DNA of 21,498 bases from positions 6,380-27,877 of IMG/VR virus record IMGVR_UViG_3300030328_003006. One strand, given 5' to 3'. The translations under genes were made by a program, and so were the position numbers. The stretch comes from a virus. The notes under the pieces were generated by a model. The model saw only the letters and a list, made by a program, of their open reading frames with translations, was not told where the DNA came from and ran no database searches. Positions 8,917-18,900 of the stretch are shown here, one piece after another; positions within the stretch are counted from its first letter, which is position 1; each line of letters starts with the position of its first letter.

Positions 8917-10181
8917 AACAGATAAATACATTTAACATAAACTCACAGCCAATAGTTGGCAATGGAGAATCTAGATCGTATACGATTACAGGTGATACAG
9001 GCGCTGTTTTTAGTATGATTATATTAAATGAAGATGGTCATTATTATAATTTTCCTGAAAACACTATTGTTAGTAAAGAAGAAAATACAGTTACACCCTC
9101 TGGTTCTTTTTCGGCTACACCTACAAAACTGTTAACAAAAGTTTTAAAAGATGGTACTTATAGTGGCGCTATAAATTTTCCAAAAGTTACTGACGACGAT
9201 GAATATAAAATAATTTTAGAAGCAGATGCTGGTTCTGATACGGTTTTTTCAGAAAATTTGTCAACAAACAGCGTGTATTGTCACGATGCAATCCCGCAAA
9301 TTATAGATACTACTTTAACATTTTCTTTAAGTTCTACTGGTAGTTCTGGTACTTATAATACATTGCCAAGCAACTATACTTCTACAGGGTTAAGCTCTAA
9401 AGTTAGTAGAAAAGAATTTAGTACAACTTTTTCAATATCATGGGCTGTAAGTTTAAGTAGTAGTCAATTTATTATAGCTAGACAACCCGTGATTAATGAT
9501 TTTTATTTTACAACAACAAAAGATACTTTGACAGCTGGTACTGGAACTTCTTTAGAATTAAAAGATATAAAAGGTTTATCAAAAGGCATGACTGTTAGTG
9601 GCACTGGAATAGCTAGTAATTCGGTAATAACAAGAATTATAGAAGGATATAAAGACGAAAACAAATCTACAGCTGCAAACCCGGTATATGTTAAACCCGC
9701 AAATTCTATTAACTCTACTGTTATAGGTGGTACTGTTATTATTAATAATAGTTCAACTTTTGTTGCTGATAGAACTTTAACTTTTAAAGGTTTTGGTAAT
9801 GACGGTGCTGGACCGTTTAATGGCACACAGTTTATAGTTAAAAACTTTAAATTAGTTATTGATCCAGTAGTTACAACAACAGACGCAGCTGTAGACAATA
9901 GTACAACAATACCTATTACTAGTACAAACGGTATAAAAGCAGCTGATACAGTTTTAATGACAGGTATAGGTGTAACAGATTCTTCACCACATGTAGATGC
10001 TATTAGCTCTGGTGTAAACATAACAGCAAGCTCTGCACAAACTATAGAAAACGGACAAACAGTTACGTTTACAGGAAGTAGTAGAACTGGTACTATTACA
10101 GCTGATGTAGAAATAAAAAAATATGGTAGACAAAATTTAACATTAACACTAGAATTAGATAATATTTTAACAGTAGGATAA
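8913..10181 (+). CDS. Beta-rich virion-associated protein with GMTVSGTGI-type repeats (422 aa)
   Basis: This is a Ser/Thr/Asn/Gly-rich protein with few Cys or Trp residues and no signal peptide, as expected of a beta-sandwich virion or fibre-associated protein. The N-terminal part contains NGESRSYTITGDTGAVFSM, a beta domain I associate with small tail proteins of marine phages. Two related modules follow. One is centred on GMTVSGTGIASNSVITRI (residues 225-242). The other, weaker one spans TIPITSTNGIKAADTVLMTG (332-351) and its continuation. The same kind of segment is in the 474-aa adaptor-like protein. The gene starts inside the stop of the nozzle gene and ends 1 nt before the next gene, so the three are probably co-translated. 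A role as a decoration or host-contact component bound to the nozzle is inferred from position and composition. No enzymatic motif was seen. Confidence 0.75.
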   Translation: MKQINTFNINSQPIVGNGESRSYTITGDTGAVFSMIILNEDGHYYNFPENTIVSKEENTVTPSGSFSATPTKLLTKVLKDGTYSGAINFPKVTDDDEYKIILEADAGSDTVFSENLSTNSVYCHDAIPQIIDTTLTFSLSSTGSSGTYNTLPSNYTSTGLSSKVSRKEFSTTFSISWAVSLSSSQFIIARQPVINDFYFTTTKDTLTAGTGTSLELKDIKGLSKGMTVSGTGIASNSVITRIIEGYKDENKSTAANPVYVKPANSINSTVIGGTVIINNSSTFVADRTLTFKGFGNDGAGPFNGTQFIVKNFKLVIDPVVTTTDAAVDNSTTIPITSTNGIKAADTVLMTGIGVTDSSPHVDAISSGVNITASSAQTIENGQTVTFTGSSRTGTITADVEIKKYGRQNLTLTLELDNILTVG

Positions 10182-10182
10182 T

Positions 10183-10566
10183 ATGAGAGCAAAATTAACT
10201 TTTGAACATGACCTAAACACCTCTTTACAAGTTGGTGATAATATATGGTACGCATCCACTACACAATCTGGTGGTTATAATATAACATCTACTGATAGTA
10301 ATAACTTTGCTTTATTAGGACAAGTAACAAGTATAAGTAGTGAATATAAAAAAGCAGAGATTGAAGTTGAAATACCTGGCTTTGATTTACCACAAGATTT
10401 AGGTTTAACTTTAGATGAAACTACATATGTAATGTTTTCTAAAAATAAAAAAATAAATTCAAGCAGTTTAAAGGGTTATTATGCTGAAGTGAACTTAATA
10501 AATAACTCAACAGAAAAGATTGAACTTTTTGCAATAGGTTCTTCAATAGCTATTAGTAGTAAATAA
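10183..10566 (+). CDS. Small conserved phage virion-module protein (127 aa)
   Basis: This is a short beta-rich protein with no signal or membrane segment. It begins with LTFEHDLNTSLQVGDNIWYA, has an LLGQVTSI strand, and ends in a distinctive block: MFSKNKKINSSSLKGYYAEV, NNSTEKIELFAIGS and a terminal SSK. I recall this C-terminal pattern (FSK-N-K-N-SSL-GYYA-V ... NNS-ELF-VGS ... SSK) from small hypothetical proteins in marine phage structural clusters, with no function assigned. The start is 1 nt after the previous stop. AGGA at 10175-10178 gives this gene the only Shine-Dalgarno-like spacing in the window, but those bases are also the Val-Gly codons of the preceding gene, so it may be coincidental. 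A minor tail or decoration role is inferred from context only. Confidence 0.75.
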   Translation: MRAKLTFEHDLNTSLQVGDNIWYASTTQSGGYNITSTDSNNFALLGQVTSISSEYKKAEIEVEIPGFDLPQDLGLTLDETTYVMFSKNKKINSSSLKGYYAEVNLINNSTEKIELFAIGSSIAISSK

Positions 10567-10607
10567 TACGCAAAAAGTGTAATTATAAATAAATAAACAA
10601 TAAAAAC

Positions 10608-11267
10608 ATGGCAGTAGGTTTAATTAAAAAACAAATAATACATAGTTCTGAAAAAAGCTCTCCAGCAAAATTTCTTGGAAATTTATTTGCTGGTAAGGGT
10701 AATTTAAAAAAATTAAAAGAAGCTGAAAAAATGTACAACGAGCAAATGTCAGCCTATAAAGATTTTCAATTTACAAATCCTTATAGTAAAAATGTATTTG
10801 CCAATATGGAAAATCCTTTTGAGGATTTAACAGTTAATCAAAAACAAGCTGATTTTCAAGCAAGGCAAAACCAAGTGGGTCAAGCTAATATATTAGATTC
10901 TTTACGTAGTGGTGGTCGATTTGACGCTGGAAATATACAAGCGTTAGCAAATCAAGCTCAATTAGCAACACAAGAGGCATCTCTTTCTATAGGTAAACAA
11001 GAGTCACAAAACCAAATGCTTAGAGCTAGAGAGGCTTCAAGATTACAAACATTAGAACGTCAAGGTAGAGAGGGAGTTCAAAGAGGTGAGGCAATGGTAC
11101 AAGGTATGGAATTTGATAGACAATCAACAATGCTTGGAATGTCAATGCAGCAAGTTGGTAATGCACAACAGGCAATTGCAGCCAATAAAGCAATGTGGGG
11201 TAATATAATTGGTGGTGTTGCATCAGCTTTTAGTGGTTCAACATTTAACTTTGGGAGTTCAGTATAA
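10608..11267 (+). CDS. Internal virion protein, T7 gp14-like in position and character (219 aa)
   Basis: After a basic N-terminus (IKKQIIHSSEKSS) there is a short Gly/Phe stretch, then an NPY motif and a PFEDLTVNQKQADFQARQNQ segment (about residues 65-84). A long Gln/Ala/Ser-rich helical region follows, with LRSGGRFDAG, IQALANQAQLATQEASLSIG and repeated Gln-Arg heptad-like stretches (about 95-195). It ends in a hydrophobic Gly-rich tail (NIIGGVASAFSG). Length (219 aa), Gln/Ala-rich helices and position at the head of three ejection-type genes recall T7 gp14 (about 196 aa), which enters the outer membrane during DNA ejection; I recall similar proteins from marine podoviruses. The start follows a 41-nt A/T-rich gap with no clear promoter, hairpin or Shine-Dalgarno motif. 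The ejection role is inferred. Confidence 0.8.
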   Translation: MAVGLIKKQIIHSSEKSSPAKFLGNLFAGKGNLKKLKEAEKMYNEQMSAYKDFQFTNPYSKNVFANMENPFEDLTVNQKQADFQARQNQVGQANILDSLRSGGRFDAGNIQALANQAQLATQEASLSIGKQESQNQMLRAREASRLQTLERQGREGVQRGEAMVQGMEFDRQSTMLGMSMQQVGNAQQAIAANKAMWGNIIGGVASAFSGSTFNFGSSV

Positions 11268-11281
11268 TTAAAAAATAAAAT

Positions 11282-12907
11282 ATGGGAGCAGATCAATACT
11301 TAATAAGAGCAGCAGGGGGAATGGCGCCACAACCGTTTGATTATAGCGGCATAATGCTTGCTATAAAGGCTATGGGCCAATATTCGTCAGCTAAAAATGG
11401 CTTAGCGGATGAAATGGTTACTTATGGTGCCGAAAATTTTAATATTAATGAAATGCCAAAAGAAATTTTCACGGGAACTTATGGTGATCAAAATATGAAT
11501 TTTATCACAAAAGCTAAAGATGATTATTACAAAGCTGTTAACGTGACAAGGAGAACTCCTTCTTGGTCTAAAAAATACAAAAACGCTATAAAGAAAATTA
11601 ATAGTATAAAAAGCATGTTTGAAAAAAACAAAGCAGATGCTGTTAAGTGGGCTAGTATGCAAGGGGAGAATGCTAACAAGGCTTGGAGAAATAGATCTGC
11701 TGGTATTGGATTTGATGCTGAAAATAGATTAGCTGACATAGTGTTAAATCCATATACAAATAAAATGAACTCTGATTTAATTATGACAGAGGGTGGTATT
11801 ATGGTCCAGCAACCAACAGCGGGTGGAAATGATCCATTAAACCCACCACAAGATACTCGAGTAGATATAGGTGGAGAAAGATATGTAACAATGGGTGGGG
11901 AGATTCAGACTGAGCTAATCAATATATCTGATATAATGCAAGGTTATAAGGAAAATCTTGCTTATAAAAAAATAAAACTAGATGACGGTACTTATTTAAA
12001 CATGGCAGAAGAGGTTGAAAAGATTATATTAAAATATGGTAAAACTGCTAAGTTAGGAGGAAGAGGAGATTTTGAAGAGAGATTGTTTAGAAATGAACTT
12101 ACACTTTTGTTTCAAAAAATCAAAAGATTAGGGCCTGATGCCTTAAGAAGTTTAGCTTATGACTATGAAAATGGTGCTAAAGGAGGGACTTTTGTGCAGA
12201 AAAATAGTAAAAATATTATGGGGTATGATGACGAAGAGTGGGTTGAGTTAGTACAGCAGAGTTTTGATGAAGGCTCTAATGAGAAAGGGTTTATATACAA
12301 CGACATGGCCTCTGCAGATATAGATGAGACAAAAACAGGGAAGAGTGCAATGGGTGAAGAAATAATCCAGGGAATATGGCAACAATCAGACGCTAATATG
12401 ATGTCACCTACTCCTTCTACAATATCACAAATGAAAAAGCAAATTTTATCAAGTGCTTTTGCCACTAATAATTACGATGTATTAGAGACGTCGTTAATGG
12501 ATTGGCTTGAAGACATCTCTAGAGAACAATGGGAAACTACTAAGCCAAATGTTATTGACGATAGGAATAGTATAGTAATGGCAACAAATAAAAGAATATA
12601 CAAACAAGACTTTAATACTTTTGTAAATATCATGTCAGGCAAAAGTGATGATCCAACTAGAACTGTAAATCTTGGTGGTGATACGTATAGATATGTAAAA
12701 CAAACAAAAGACTGGAAAGATGATAATGGTGTAGTACATAAACTAAAGGATAAAATGGCTTGGGAAAGTAATTATAATGGTGTTTATGAACCTATACCAC
12801 CAAGAGCTAATGGTAGCGCGGGAAGTGGTAGATCTCTACATTCCTTATTAAACAATAGATCAGAATTTGACTTTTTACTTAATGAAGATTATAATCCTAA
12901 ATTATGA
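11282..12907 (+). CDS. Putative internal virion protein, T7 gp15-like in position (541 aa)
   Basis: This is a mostly helical, charged 541-aa protein without a signal peptide. It opens with MGADQYLIRAAGGMAPQPFD, has a strongly basic helical stretch around residues 97-140 (many Lys, ending NKAWRNR), and an acidic middle with DDEEWVELVQQSFDEGSNEK near 317-336. It ends in a Ser/Gly/Asn-rich tail. I do not recognise a named domain. The role of inner-core or ejection protein is inferred from order: a gp14-like gene lies 14 nt upstream and a giant gp16-like gene overlaps downstream. T7 gp15 is longer (about 747 aa), and sequence similarity was not established. The start ATG at 11282 is preceded by AATTAAAAAATAAAAT, with no Shine-Dalgarno motif. 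The stop (TGA, 12905-12907) overlaps the next ATG. Confidence 0.75.
   Translation: MGADQYLIRAAGGMAPQPFDYSGIMLAIKAMGQYSSAKNGLADEMVTYGAENFNINEMPKEIFTGTYGDQNMNFITKAKDDYYKAVNVTRRTPSWSKKYKNAIKKINSIKSMFEKNKADAVKWASMQGENANKAWRNRSAGIGFDAENRLADIVLNPYTNKMNSDLIMTEGGIMVQQPTAGGNDPLNPPQDTRVDIGGERYVTMGGEIQTELINISDIMQGYKENLAYKKIKLDDGTYLNMAEEVEKIILKYGKTAKLGGRGDFEERLFRNELTLLFQKIKRLGPDALRSLAYDYENGAKGGTFVQKNSKNIMGYDDEEWVELVQQSFDEGSNEKGFIYNDMASADIDETKTGKSAMGEEIIQGIWQQSDANMMSPTPSTISQMKKQILSSAFATNNYDVLETSLMDWLEDISREQWETTKPNVIDDRNSIVMATNKRIYKQDFNTFVNIMSGKSDDPTRTVNLGGDTYRYVKQTKDWKDDNGVVHKLKDKMAWESNYNGVYEPIPPRANGSAGSGRSLHSLLNNRSEFDFLLNEDYNPKL
12904..12907 (+). promoter_or_regulatory. ATGA stop-start overlap, translational coupling
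   Basis: The 541-aa gene ends within the start codon of the 2710-aa gene. Coupling the two putative inner-core proteins would help keep their stoichiometry fixed (inference). Confidence 0.7.
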
Positions 12908-15900
12908 TTCCAATAGATTCTACAGAATATAGAACTCCCGAAGAAATAATCTCAGCTGGCTCTACTGAAGGAGAGACTGGCCCAAATCATATTGCAAATC
13001 TTTATGAAATTAAAAAAAGTATTAATTATAATAAAGATTCAAGGTTTAGAGAGAAAGTCTTAAGTGAATTTTTTGCAATTGAAAGTGATTTTGATAGCGA
13101 AAGACCTAGACTATTTACCCCACGAGACGTTCCTAGTATTGTTGATAGAATACCCGGTAAACAACCAGTTGAATTTGATGCTGGTGGTAGCGGAATGTTT
13201 GATTATAAAAATGACTATGATACTGATTTAAAAAATCATCATGGACAAGATTGGTTTGATCTTTTTACTCTTTTTAATGAAAAAGGTACTATAGAACTTG
13301 ACGAAGTACCAAAATCATTAAAAGAAAGATTTAATAAGGTTTTAGAAAGTGAAAAACAATTAAGAATAAAAACTCTACAAGATACTTATGTTGATCAAAA
13401 TATGACTGAGAACTACTGGGTAATGCCTGAGAAAGTGCCGGACAAAACGCTTTGGCAAGGTTTTGAGCAAGTTGAAGAAAATATATGGGGAGATCCAAAC
13501 GAATTTACAGAACAATGGGAAAAAGATAGAGTAATACAAAAGAGTGATTTTCCACCAAAAATGAAGTATATTGGTCTTGATGATTTAACTCTTGAACCGA
13601 TGTATGAGTTAGACAAACCCGCTAGTGAATTAATCGAGACTAAGTTCAAAGATGTAAACAATAAAATGGGCGATTATATGCGCGCCTATGGCTCTTATGC
13701 TGAAAAACAAATAAGCGAATATAATAGTTTATTGGATAAGTACAACATTTCAAGTGGTAAAGATTTTAAGTTGTCTGAATTACAAGAATTCCTTGACAAT
13801 CAAAACATACCTCTTTCTACAAGAAAACAGGTTTTTGAGAAACAATTAGAAGTTGTAAATGTTTTAAAAGATTTTCAACAACAAGCTTTGGCAGTTGGTG
13901 ATGGGGCGGCGGTTTTAGAAAGTTTAAATAAAAATTATAGTAACACATACGCTGCACTATTAAGTTTACAAAGAATATTGACCGAAACGGTAGACCTTGC
14001 GTTGTTTGGTGGTGAACTTCTTGAAAATTTTGCTTCTACTGGAGATCCATCAAAAGACGCGCGAATTGGAACTATTAAGGCTTATCGTAACGCGCACATG
14101 CCCCAAGCGTACTACATGTTGGATAAAGCCGAAAGCAATCTAAGTCTTGCTGGTAAAGTAGAAAACACTACTTGGGATAATTTTGGTAGTACAGTAACAG
14201 GAATGCTGGCTGATAATACTTTTAGTCTTATTGCCGCATTTACTTACCAAGGAATGATAAAAAGAGGGCTTAAAAGAAAAGCTAAAAAAATTTTAACAGG
14301 TACGTGGATGACGGTTGAAGGTGCTGGAAAATTAAGTAGAATGGAAAAATTACAGCGACTTTCTACTGACAATATTGCTTTTATAAAAAAGCAACTTACA
14401 AACCCAGACATTGTTCCGTCAGAAAAAATTAAATATCAAAAAGAGTTAGAAAAACAACAGAGATATAAAGAATATAGTACCTCTCAAAAATTTTTTGCAA
14501 GTTTAATGTTTGGTGGTATAGCTGCTTATGCAGAGAGAGTTGGTACTATGCGATGGGTTGATGACTTAATACAAACTTCAAAGTATTTAGGTATTAAAAG
14601 TATTAAAGACGGTATTAGAAAAACTGGTAAGTTTTTGTGGATGGGACCTGGTACTGAAGTTATAGAAGAATCACTAACTCTTTTGGGTCACAACATGGTT
14701 GATCAAGCTGTTTTAAAAGAAGATAAAAGTTTAATAGAAGGTATGGATGCTGACTTTTTTGCCAACGTTATTGTAACTTCTTTGGCTATAGGGGCCCCAC
14801 AAATGAGTCAAAACATGAAATTAATAGTTGGATCTCATTTAAAAACTGCAGAAGAGAGAAAAAAATACACATCGTTACTTGAAGAATATATTGATAATTT
14901 ATATATATTAGAAGAAGGTACAAATCTAGCCACAAGAGAAGGTATAAGACTTGCTGATAGAAGTATATTAGAACAAAGAAATCAAGAAATATTACAAGAA
15001 GTAGGAAGGCATGATATTGGAGTTTTTGGAAAAATATCTGAACTTACTTCGGGCGAGATAAAAGAAGTTTTTGATATTGCAAGAAAACAAATGGCAATAT
15101 TAAGACACTTTCAGGATATAGGTGCTAGTGGTCAAACTGGTAAATATACACAAAAAGAAAAACAAAGACTTCAAGAAGAATACGATAATTTACAAGCTCA
15201 AAAAGAAGATCTTTTAAGAACTCCTGAAAAAAATAGATTAATAAAACTTGAGGAAACTCACGGCAAAACAAATGTTACTACTAAAATGTATGAAGATTAT
15301 GGTAAACATCATTATTTTAATACTATTGTAAGGGGTATAATTAAAGACAAAGATAAGTTTAAAATTATTGAAAGCAGAGAAGATCTTGACGAGGCGCTTA
15401 CTGAAGCTGTTCAAAACGGTGTTATATCAGAAGAGTTTAAAGAGCAAATTTTAGCTGGTTATGACGGAACAGCAGAATATACAGGTGGTAATGCTACTTT
15501 TTTACCAGATGGTACTATATTAATATTTGACGAGAATGTTCGGGTGAATTTAGGAGCTACAAACTCAATTGATAGGGAAGATGCAATACAAGCCGCAATA
15601 CATGAACTTGGTCATATTTATGATATTAATAATAGTTTAGTTAAAGATAATCAAGTTGTAGAAGAGGCAAGGGAACTTGTTAGTGGTATATTAGATTATG
15701 TAAAAAACTTGTATGATACAAATAGAATTTCAGAAAAATTATACAATGAGTTTTTGGCGAGAGTAAATACTTACTCAGAAAGTAATTCTGGTCAAGTTGA
15801 TCTTGTAGAGCTTTTGCAAATAATAGCTACAATGAAAAGAGCTGGTATGCTTTCTACTGAAGAAAGTAGTTTAAACTATCATTTAAAAAGCTTTTTTAAT

Positions 15901-18900
15901 GCTTTACACGTTTATAGGTTTGGTGAAAACGCTAGATTTTTACGATTTCAAACAACAGAAGATATTTTAAGATATATTGATAATTTTAATAAAAAAGTTT
16001 TAGAAAGAAAAAATATATCAATGCTTCCACCGGAAGAGCAAGAAGGTATAATGCTTTCTGCTGGTACGCAAAGAACTCCTGAGAAGTTAATTAGAATAAT
16101 TAAAAATAAGAATAGCAAACCAGTTGAAATAAAACGAGCTGAAGCAGAATTATTAGCACAATATAATGCGTTAGCTTTAACTGCTATAAGATTTGACGAT
16201 AGAGCTGGTGATATACCTAGAAAAAACGTTGTTTCTGCTCTATCTGTTTATTTGCCTAATCTTATAAAAAGATATGTACCTGGAAAAGCTAAATTTTCTA
16301 CATTTGTAACTTCAAATATTGGTCCTAAAAACGACACAATATATGAAGAGGCTAAAATATTAGCTATACGTGATGGTGTTAAGCTTGACGATCCAAATAT
16401 ACAAGATCTAGCTGGTGATGTAAATGACATGGCAAATACACAAAACACTTTTGTGCAAAAGATAAACATGCTAACAGATTTTTCTATTGTGTCTACTGCA
16501 GCAAATAAAATAAAAGCTTTAGTAAAAGCAAAGGTTGGTGATACTTTTAAACAAGTGATACAAGATTATGCTGGTAAAGTTGGTGAACTTATATTTGGTA
16601 TACCTGCTAAGAAAATTATGGAAGGTGGTGCTAATTTAACTGCTGTTACAAAATATGAAAAAGGCATGCCAATACCAGCTGAGGGCCAAAGTATACAAAG
16701 AATTTTTGGTGCAGGAGAAAATATGAGTAAGTTTATTAAAACTTTACCATTGTTAAATGTTGCTAGGAAAACAGCTGATATAAATAAAGTTGGTGAAAAC
16801 ATAGATGTATCAAGAGAGGTTTATGGTAGGGCTATTGGTTTGAAAGGTAGAGTACAAGATTATTTTTACGAAGATTATACAGATCCAAAGGCTCTTAGTA
16901 AAGACCCTAAAGTTAAACGAGATGCTGAAACATCGCCAGGTGGTAGAAGTTTAGGCTTATCAAGCCAAACACCTGTTAAAATATTAAAGCCAGAGTTTAG
17001 AAATCCAACACCTGAGACTATTGAAAAAGTTAAACAAGATTTTGGTATAACTCCTAAGGGTGAGCCGAATGTGTATAGCAGAGATATTGGACAATTATTA
17101 AAAGCAGCCGCCAAAACACTTTCAATTGGTGTGTCATTATCTGGTGCTCAAAGAGGTTTAGAAGAGAGAAAAGCGCCTAAAAAAGAAATAGCTAAAGTTA
17201 CAACTGCACAAAGCAAAGCTGCTTTTAGCGCGGGTACTGCTAGAATGAAAACAGACGTTATGCACTCTGGCATTATAAACCTTACGTTTGAAGGTGACAA
17301 TGCAAGAGCTGACCAATTATTAAAAGTGGCTGGGTTAAGATTAACATTTAAACACCGTACTGAAGACGAAATAAACGAGTATTTTGATTTCTTTGAAAAT
17401 ACTATTCTAAAAGTATTTCCAAGAAATATGTTTGGAGGAAGTTTAAAAAGTTTTATAAAACCAAGTAGAAGAATACTTCCAAAAAGAAAAGGTGATAAAA
17501 AAAGAGGTGATGAAATACTTACACTAAAAGACGGTAGAAAAATAAGCATTAATGATTACTTTAACGAAAAAAGAGATGATTTAATAAAAAGAGCTAAAGA
17601 AGATTATGATGGTGATAATAAAGTTGTTTTTGGAAAACCATTTGAAGGTGAGGGCGCTAAGTATAAATACGGCGATACTTTTGCAAAATTATATGGAGGT
17701 GATTTTGACGCAAATGATCCAAGATATATAAAGGCAGTTGAAAAAGCTTTTTATGACGGTACTAGAGAAGAATATAACGCAATATTTGCTAGCATGCATC
17801 AGCAGATGATGGCTAGAATAAATGAATCAATAAAAGCAGATCGTACAAACGCAACAATATGGGCTAGTTATTTCACGCTTGTAGGTTTAGATTCAAAGCA
17901 TCCTTGGCGAATGGGTGCTGAGTGGGTATTGTTTACTAAAAAACCAATTGGAGCTGCAAAGTTAAAAGGTGGAAAAATAAGCACTAATCCAAAAGCAGCT
18001 GGTTTTAAATATTACGAGTGGGAACACGCTATGATGGCTACAAGATCATATATGTATTTATTAGAAGCAATGTTGCTGCCGATTACTATGGAAGATGGAA
18101 CAGAAATATCTGTTGACTTTGATTTGGCTTATACTTTAGTAATGGAAAACTACAAATTAATAGCTCTTGATAATTACGATGATAAAGTTAAACTTGGCGG
18201 ATCAGGTAGACAAAAAACAATGGGTAGAGATTGGCAGTTTTTAGTAGATACTTTTCTTAAAAGGTATTTTGATAGCCCTGTTGCTGCTATTAAAGGTATA
18301 AATGGTAAAGGTATAAATCCAAAAAGCTTATTTGGCGAGGGTAGAAAAACAGCTGCAGAAATATATAATGTAAATATTAACGGAAATATACAAGCTTTAG
18401 ATACTCAAGTTAAACAAAGAGGTATGTTTTCAAAAGGAACTAAAATAGCTAGAGGTTATAACAAGAACACTAAGGCAAGGGGCATGAGTACTTTTGATTT
18501 TGATGAAACGTTGATTATTGACGGCAAAAATTTTATCACAGCCACAAGTCCTGATGGTGATGTTATTAAAATTAGTAGTGGGCAATGGCCTATACAAGGC
18601 CCTGACTTGATGAATCAAGGTTACACTTTTGATTTTAAAGATTTTGTAAACGTGCGCGGGGGACAAGAAGGGCCACTATTACAGAAAATGAAAAACCAAA
18701 TAGAAAAGTATGGCACTAGTAATGTTTTTGTGTTAACAGCTAGAATGCAAGAAAGTGATACGGCAATACACGGTTGGTTAAAAAGTAAAGGTATAACTAT
18801 ACCATTAAAAAATATAACTGGACTAGGTAATAGCACTGGCGAAGCAAAGGCCATGTGGATGTTAGAGAAATTCAGTGAGGGTTATAATGATATGTATTTT

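Noticed and set aside
9503-10255. A 250-codon open frame on the minus strand, opposite the 422-aa gene
   Set aside because: It is the mirror of a Thr/Ser/Asn-rich beta protein, giving a low-complexity Val/Leu/Pro product. It crosses two convincing + strand genes and matches no family I recognise.
10567-10607. Possible promoter in the 41-nt gap before the 219-aa gene
   Set aside because: The gap is A/T-rich but shows neither a TAnnTTTG -7 box nor a clear -33 TTG at proper spacing, and no hairpin.
17148-17549. A 133-codon minus-strand open frame inside the giant gene
   Set aside because: The + strand frame is continuous and conserved in character; the antisense product is hydrophobic filler with no start signal.
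17602-17616. DYDGD (residues 1567-1571) as an RNA-polymerase catalytic motif, as in virion RNA polymerases of crAss-like phages
   Set aside because: Only the short DxDGD pattern is present. I see no second-barrel lysine motif or surrounding polymerase signature, and the region is short for such an enzyme. A profile search would settle it.
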